Position numbers and translations under genes: made by a program. A stretch of DNA of 64,000 nucleotides, from positions 898,413 to 962,412 of the forward strand of contig NC_061783.1 in NCBI RefSeq assembly GCF_022458985.1, read 5' to 3'. The notes below the pieces were generated by a model. The model saw only the letters and a list, made by a program, of their open reading frames with translations, made no database searches and was not told the origin of the DNA. Below are positions 58,595 through 64,000 of the stretch, one piece after another. Within the stretch, counting starts at the first letter, position 1; each line of letters begins with the position of its first letter. The DNA is from Mugil cephalus (lineage: Eukaryota; Chordata; Actinopteri; Mugiliformes; Mugilidae).

Positions 58595-59030
58595 ATTGGA
58601 CCAGGCGGTGGACTTTCAGAGGCCCAGGCCGCATCTGCAGCTGGTAACATTTACGGGGAATGTGTGGACTTTGTTCAGACATACAGTGATCTGTGTCTGC
58701 AACTACATCACAAACTAAGCCAGGAAGAACAGATCTGTGTGTTTTCCTGATGAGGCTGAGGTCCTAAATCATCTTTGGGGAGCCACTGCAGATCTTCGAG
58801 CAGACTGTTGTAATCACTGTCCTCTTGTACGTGTTGGGGAGGCAGCATTAAGAAGAAGCTGGTGATGAAGGCTGGTTCTGTAGTGGCGCGGGCCGAGCTG
58901 GAAACCCTTACATCTCAGGCAGAGGAAAGCACCCTGTCCATCAGCCTCTACACAGTACCATAAATAGAGGAGAACATTCAGTGACAGGCTGTTGTCTCTA
59001 CCCTGCTTCATGGATAGACTAAAGCAACAC
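58595..59030 (+). mobile_element. LINE reverse-transcriptase fragment (Rex/L2-like)
   Basis: The plus strand shows, across frame breaks, TCWGGSIKKKLVMKAGSVVA, which resembles the CWGxxxxxxxxxKLxxKAGSVVG block near the C-terminus of fish LINE reverse transcriptases. The sequence before it (CTTTGGGGAGCCACTGCAG, GAGCAGACTGTTGTAA) fits the same family. A shadow minus-strand frame is ignored. Confidence 0.5.
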
Positions 59031-60171
59031 ATTCCAACACATTAAAATTAGCCTCAACATATGATTCCAGTATTATATATTTAGTCATATAACAAACAAA
59101 TGCATTCATGGATAGCTCCTTGAGATAAACCTCGTTATTCAAGGATCAAGAATATTAAGGAAACTTGGAATCTGAGGAGGAAGCCGTATTAACAATCAGA
59201 CCTGAAACTGTGAAGAGAAATTATTTATGGTTAGATCAATAGTGTAGCGAGGGAGTGCTTTTGAGCTGCTCCGGGGCTGCTTCAGTTGTACATATTGGAG
59301 TGTATTTGAAAGGACACTGTTGACACCTGCACATGCGCTGTACTGTTCTCTATTAAAAACAACATGGAAAATGTCACAAATATATCTCCCAACATCAAGC
59401 AATAACTGACCAAAGACATTTATGTTGTGTTAAGCTCACAAGAAGTCTGGTGGCAAGAGCACAGTATGGACCTGAAGACAGACATACGCTGGGCCAAAGC
59501 ATTGCCCCACTGGGCATGGTTAAGGTATACATCACATTACCAAGCAACATAACTGCAGCAGAGCTTAGCAGAACAGCTCAAAACTTTCTTTGGCCATTTT
59601 TGGTTTCAGTTACTAAAAGCCAGGCAGTCATCTTCTGAAGCTGTGTTCTGGTAACACACATGAATTTGTTGTATATAGTGACTGTACAAGGACAATACAG
59701 AATCTCATCTATATCTCATCCATTAAAGATGTGCCTCAAATGCACAGGCTCACAGCCTTTTCTGTGTTGTAGGCTTTTGAATAAGTATAACTACTGTTTG
59801 AATATCTGTCAACAGACGAATGAAATATATGTTTTGAAATAGGCTAGATAAATATTAGATTAAAATATACCTGTGATAACATTTCTATTTTAAATTCACT
59901 CAAGTAAACACAACTTATTTTCATTAAAAATAAAATTAAGCAATGAGCTTGCGTTTCAGATTGTCTGCTTTGATTTGCTTCCCTTTTATTTAAATGACAG
60001 CAGCGCTTAAGCTGCATGAACTCCAAGACTTTGACCAAACCTCGTAACTTATGCTATCCAGCAGTATCTGACAACAGCCCACAGACCTTGTGATATGAGA
60101 GATATTTTCTTTGTCAGCTTCATATTATTAATATATTGTTCCCTTTGTGTTTTTGTTTTTCAGGTGGGGGA

Positions 60172-63100
60172 ATGGTGCTCTCCTTTATTACCCTCTTGCT
60201 AGCCGTATCACCCAGCATGTCTGCATATAACACATCTGCTGGTAATGGCTTTGCTATCTAAAACACAGGCAGCTCCAGTTCTCTGTACTTTTTGAGCCTT
60301 CTTTCTCTGTCTTTGGCTCTGTGTGTGAGAATGTTTGATGGTGTACATGCATTTTGATTCGTGCAGGATTTATTTGCAAAAATTCTCAATGTATTGGCCT
60401 TTTTAGTGGGCATTGAGAATGTATATATGAAGTACTTATTCATGAAATATGAAACCAAGATTCATTTATTTAAATTGAAAAGGGGTTACTATTTTTTTTT
60501 ATGAAATGCTCATTGGTTTTATGCAATATTTCATAATTTTACTTTGCCCTTTGGCCATTGGGAATGCATTTATGTAAGAAGCTTATTAGTCTCATTGGTG
60601 AAACTGCTAATAGCTCATCTGCTCATCTGTAGTTTTGAATGGGGTTTAGGACAGGGTCACAGACTCTCAACATGAAATTGCTGCCACAGATTCTGAGGAC
60701 TGGACAAGCACTTCCCACCTCCTGAAAGGCAGGCTTAGCTCCACATTCAAAATATCAACCCACTGAAGGTGTAACCCCTAATGAATATTCATTATATTCA
60801 TGGTGCTTTTATATCCAGGCTCATTCTTTGACAGTAATGCCTCAGAGGCAGATGCTAGATCTCTATAATACAGACACAAACCTGCCATCGGATTAGTAAG
60901 ATGTCATTTCCTCTTTGTGCTTAGCAGTAGGAGTGGTGTGGCGTTGAGTGTGTTTGCTATGAGAGTCACGTCCATGGGTCTTTCCTGGACTCCAGTGAGA
61001 AATGTGTTGAATGCTTAGTAATACGAGCTTCAGACTGTGGGTGAACCTGCATAAAATGGCAGGCTATCCCCAGTGAAAGCAAGGCAGTAAGAGAAATAGG
61101 CAATAAAGATAAGCAGATATACAGATAATACTTATTGCTGAAGCTTCACAGAGCTGATTTCTTCTTGCGAAGAAAGTTGATTTTATGTGCTTTAATGGAT
61201 TATAATGCAGAGGGGCTGACAGTGTATCTCAGGGCTAACACAGAGAGACAGACAACCAATCATACTCACCTACAGCGAATTTAGAATCACCCATGAACCT
61301 AACAAGCATTTCTATGGACGGTGGAAGCGGGAGTTATTACCTGAGGTTGAAATGGAAATTTGGTACACTGGCGCAATGCAATGCAACAGCCCCAGAAAGG
61401 CAATGGGGTCATCAAAAATGTTAGCAATTAATCTCTCAAGTCCGTCTCTTTCTGCAACAAAAAATAAAACATAAAAAATAAAGTTTTACCTAAGGATTGA
61501 ACTATAGTATGTAAATGTTTTGTAGAACCATATAAATAATTATAAACATTAGAAATGATGTACTGAGACCTTTTATAAACAGCACCTGGCTTGTGGCTTG
61601 TCAGTGAAGAGCCAGCTGGCTCCATTAGCCTTACCACTGAAACCATTATTTTGCCATGTGGAACCATTGCTCAGCTGACAAATAAGCTCTGCTGGCAGCA
61701 ACAAACATAAATCTCACATGGGTCTCTGTTCTATTTAGTCTACCCTGCAAATGGCTCCATGAACTGAAACTGGTCCAAAACACTGCTGTTGCATCATCAG
61801 TTAAACCCCTCCGAAGAAAGCATTACCCTGGCTCTCCTGCAAGCCCCACTGGCTACCTGTGAAATTCTGTATAGACCCTTAAGATTATTGTACTAACCTT
61901 TAAGGCTCTTTAAAGTCAAGCTCCATCATATCTGACTGATCTCTTCCAGATATAAACCCTCCCACACTCTCAGATCCTCCTCTGCCATTCAAGTCATCTC
62001 ACCACCTGCCCAACTGTCTGATATGGGTTTCACAGCATTCAGTCACACAGCTCCAAGCCTCTGAAGCACTCTCCCACTCTAAATTAAGACTCAAAACACA
62101 TGTTTTTAGAACTGCTTACATGTTTTCCTCTATTTCATTTCAATACACTTTTAATATTAATAGTAATAACAATATCTTTGTGGATAACAAGTGAGCCAAA
62201 AACCAGGGTGGTCCTTTTTCATGTGTTCAAAACATAACATTGGTCTCCATCTAGTGGCTGGATCCTAAAACGGTCAAATACGTCTTCTCCAAATTTTTTA
62301 AAAAGAGGAGCAATGTTTTAAAGTGTGTTGCTACATTTGCAAACTATTAATGTCTTTTTTTCCACTTACACTTTTTTTTGTTTTAAATATAGTTTTAAAT
62401 GGGTGCATTAGTTTTCCAGGGGAAAAAAACACATGAACACATTACATCAAAAGAAAAGGAACTGTAAACAGGGACAATCTTTTTTACTTGGGTGCCTGTA
62501 TTTTGAAATCTCTCTATGAAGATAATTGTTTCAGGTTAGGTTTTACTCCTTTTGATGGTAAAGTAGCAATTACTCAGCAATTCGACATTTCTTTGTAAGT
62601 GATGGCTAAATAGCTTGCTTACTCTCACTTCACTTTGTTCACAGCCAACAAAGAATCGGCAGGCTCTTGCATACCTGCTGAGAAGTTCCGCAGTGTTTCA
62701 CAGGACCATCTTTGCAGCCAGTGAGCCATTAGAGCCGTTCTAAGGATAATAAGAAGATTAGTAGATGACGAGGAAGGGAAAGAAAGAAAATCAGAGAGAA
62801 GAATTGGGTTTTAAAGAAGTAGTAGAGTTTGTGCAGGGATTTGCAATTCACAAAGTGTTGTGGCCCATAAAATGTGAATTCATGCAATGTGTTAAGACCG
62901 ATTTGGAGACTCTACCTGAATGTGATATCCTGTATCTATGAATAAAAGTCCCATCTGCATGGCCTGGCAGTCAGAGAAGTGTTTTCACATTCCTCCCCTG
63001 CAAGTGGAGTTGTAGCTGTAGCTACAGTGTAGGAGTGATACAAGACTATAAGTTAAGCTTATGCCAACTATAGTATAATTGCAAGGTTGTCTGTGATTTA

Positions 63101-63382
63101 TTTATTTAATTGTTTTGTGGTTTTCTGTGATTATAATCCTGTGCAGATCAGCAATGTCTGTAATTTGTAAAGTAAAAATAACACAGCAAATTATCTACCA
63201 TATTTCTCCTAATACCGAGGTTCTGCAATTATTGTGTTTAAAGCCAGCAGACTGAAAAACAGGGAAACTAGATGGATGGCTTGATTTTTTAATGCTAAAT
63301 GTGTGTCTTTGTTTCAGGTTGTACCATCATCCGCCCCCCAAGAGATGGTGGAATAAGGTACAGAGGTTTGACACAAGAGCAG
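60172..63382 (+). CDS. gabbr1: GABA-B receptor subunit 1, 5' coding exons (partial)
   Basis: Exon 60164-60241 (ATG at 60172) encodes a signal peptide, MVLSFITLLLAVSPSMSAYN, plus three residues. Exon 63318-63382 follows with GCTIIRPPRDGGIRYRGLTQ, the start of the first sushi (CCP) domain; human GABBR1 has the same GxxIIxPPxxGGIRYRGLT pattern. Codon Gly is split between the exons, and both introns are GT-AG. The gene continues past the window. GABBR1 is the GABA-binding half of the metabotropic GABA-B receptor, which signals through Gi/o; sushi domains mark the presynaptic 1a-type isoform. The first sushi cysteine is present here. An in-frame upstream ATG could lengthen the N-terminus (see findings). 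Confidence 0.9.
60242..63317 (+). other. gabbr1: Intron of gabbr1 between signal-peptide and sushi exons
   Basis: A 3.1-kb phase 1 intron. It contains an L2-type reverse-transcriptase fragment at 61725-62160 and otherwise AT-rich sequence. No further exon is visible. Confidence 0.75.
61725..62160 (+). mobile_element. L2-type LINE reverse-transcriptase C-terminal fragment
   Basis: Broken plus-strand frames read LVQNTA, then KPLRRKHYPGSPASP, TFKAL, PSYLTDLFQI and SKLRLKTHVF-like pieces in the order of the C-terminus of L2 reverse transcriptases (LQxVQNAAAR, HWLPVxxRIxFKILxLxFKAL, PxYLxDLL, FKxxLKTHLF). It is heavily decayed. Confidence 0.65.
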
Positions 63383-64000
63383 GTAAGGAAAGACTGTTGT
63401 CACTGTAATAAACTGTAGAAGTCCAGTTTGATGCCGAAATGTAGAAAATTCTCAGATGTGCAAATACTTTTGAGCTATTTTTGAAACGATTTTTGTTATT
63501 TTTGCTGTTTACAAAACACATTCAAGTTATAGTATAATGATTATGAATTAAGATATCATACGAAACCTTCAGGAATTTTGCCCAGTTTCAGAGCCTCTAT
63601 TTTTAGTGTGCATATCATTTGGACAATTGAACTTAATAAATAAAATGTTCATTTTAGTATTACTGTTGAGAATTGTTTTGCATACAATGAGTGGCTAGAG
63701 TTTAGAGATCCCTAAGGAATGTGTTTCCTCCTGTATAAAGCTTTGCCAATCATTTATTGCACGTCTTGTTTATAGATAAACCACTCCTCTTGTAAAAAGA
63801 GTAACAAAGTTTATTAATGTGATCACTTTCAATGAACAGTCTTTAGTGCTGCAATAAATAAATATCTATTCTTGATCTACTACAACAACTATAGACAAGT
63901 AGTTATAAACACTAAATAAGCATGTAGTGTGTATCACGTGGGAAGAGCAGAGGCAGTGGTTTAGAATGTCTGCCTGCTAAACAACTGCTTTTCAGTGTGT
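63383..64000 (+). other. gabbr1: gabbr1 intron running to the window edge
   Basis: Follows the GTAAGG donor at 63383. AT-rich, no second sushi exon before the end of the window. Confidence 0.65.

Larger units (their letters stand above)
46485..60163 (+). other. gabbr1: Probable first intron of gabbr1
   Basis: A 13.7-kb stretch with no supported exon. It holds a LINE tail (47095), AT-rich palindrome (49020), Tc1 copies (51185, 54518, 55775, 57420), a long perfect inverted repeat (53022-53090), a dispersed repeat (53600-54115) and a LINE reverse-transcriptase fragment (58595). The parts 47200-51180 and 51410-53020 are otherwise unassigned AT-rich DNA. Confidence 0.55.

Overview
The window is nuclear DNA from a ray-finned fish, most likely a percomorph teleost. 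The evidence is short GT-AG exons with vertebrate protein matches, AT-rich introns, many decayed Tc1/mariner copies, and a LINE tail family ending in GAATT repeats. No prokaryotic, organellar, CRISPR or viral feature was seen.

Six protein-coding genes lie on the plus strand and none was found on the minus strand. In order they are: the 3' end of a valyl-tRNA synthetase gene (vars2-like, 886-2253); mgat1 (non-coding first exon near 4330-4805, CDS 7959-10841); polr1h/znrd1 (CDS 16890-18997); gtf2h4 (13 coding exons, 21557-29639); sh3bp5l (6 coding exons, 32708-40753); and the 5' part of gabbr1 (candidate CRE-bearing promoter and first exon near 46150-46484, signal-peptide exon at 60172, first sushi exon at 63318-63382, continuing past the window). 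The exon phases of every multi-exon model join without a frame break, and gtf2h4 gives 463 residues against about 462 in human.

The genes do not form one pathway. They are housekeeping genes (mitochondrial translation, Golgi N-glycan processing, Pol I, TFIIH) next to a Rab11 regulator and a neuronal receptor. The order resembles the vertebrate MHC class I framework block: VARS2, GTF2H4, ZNRD1 and GABBR1 all lie in human 6p21-22. mgat1 and sh3bp5l, which map to other human chromosomes, are interleaved here.

Intergenic DNA and long introns are filled with decayed mobile elements: at least ten Tc1/mariner remnants from several families, one short hAT-type element with an 8-bp target duplication, LINE 3' ends and reverse-transcriptase fragments, a Penelope-like fragment, and microsatellites. 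The 13.7-kb first intron of gabbr1 holds the densest cluster. I found no clearly new biological system. The best leads are a GC-AG intron in sh3bp5l, a coding intron next to the metal-binding motif of mgat1, an in-frame open 5' exon in gabbr1, a repeat-like motif shared by the polr1h and gtf2h4 5' regions, and a perfect 29-bp-arm inverted repeat.
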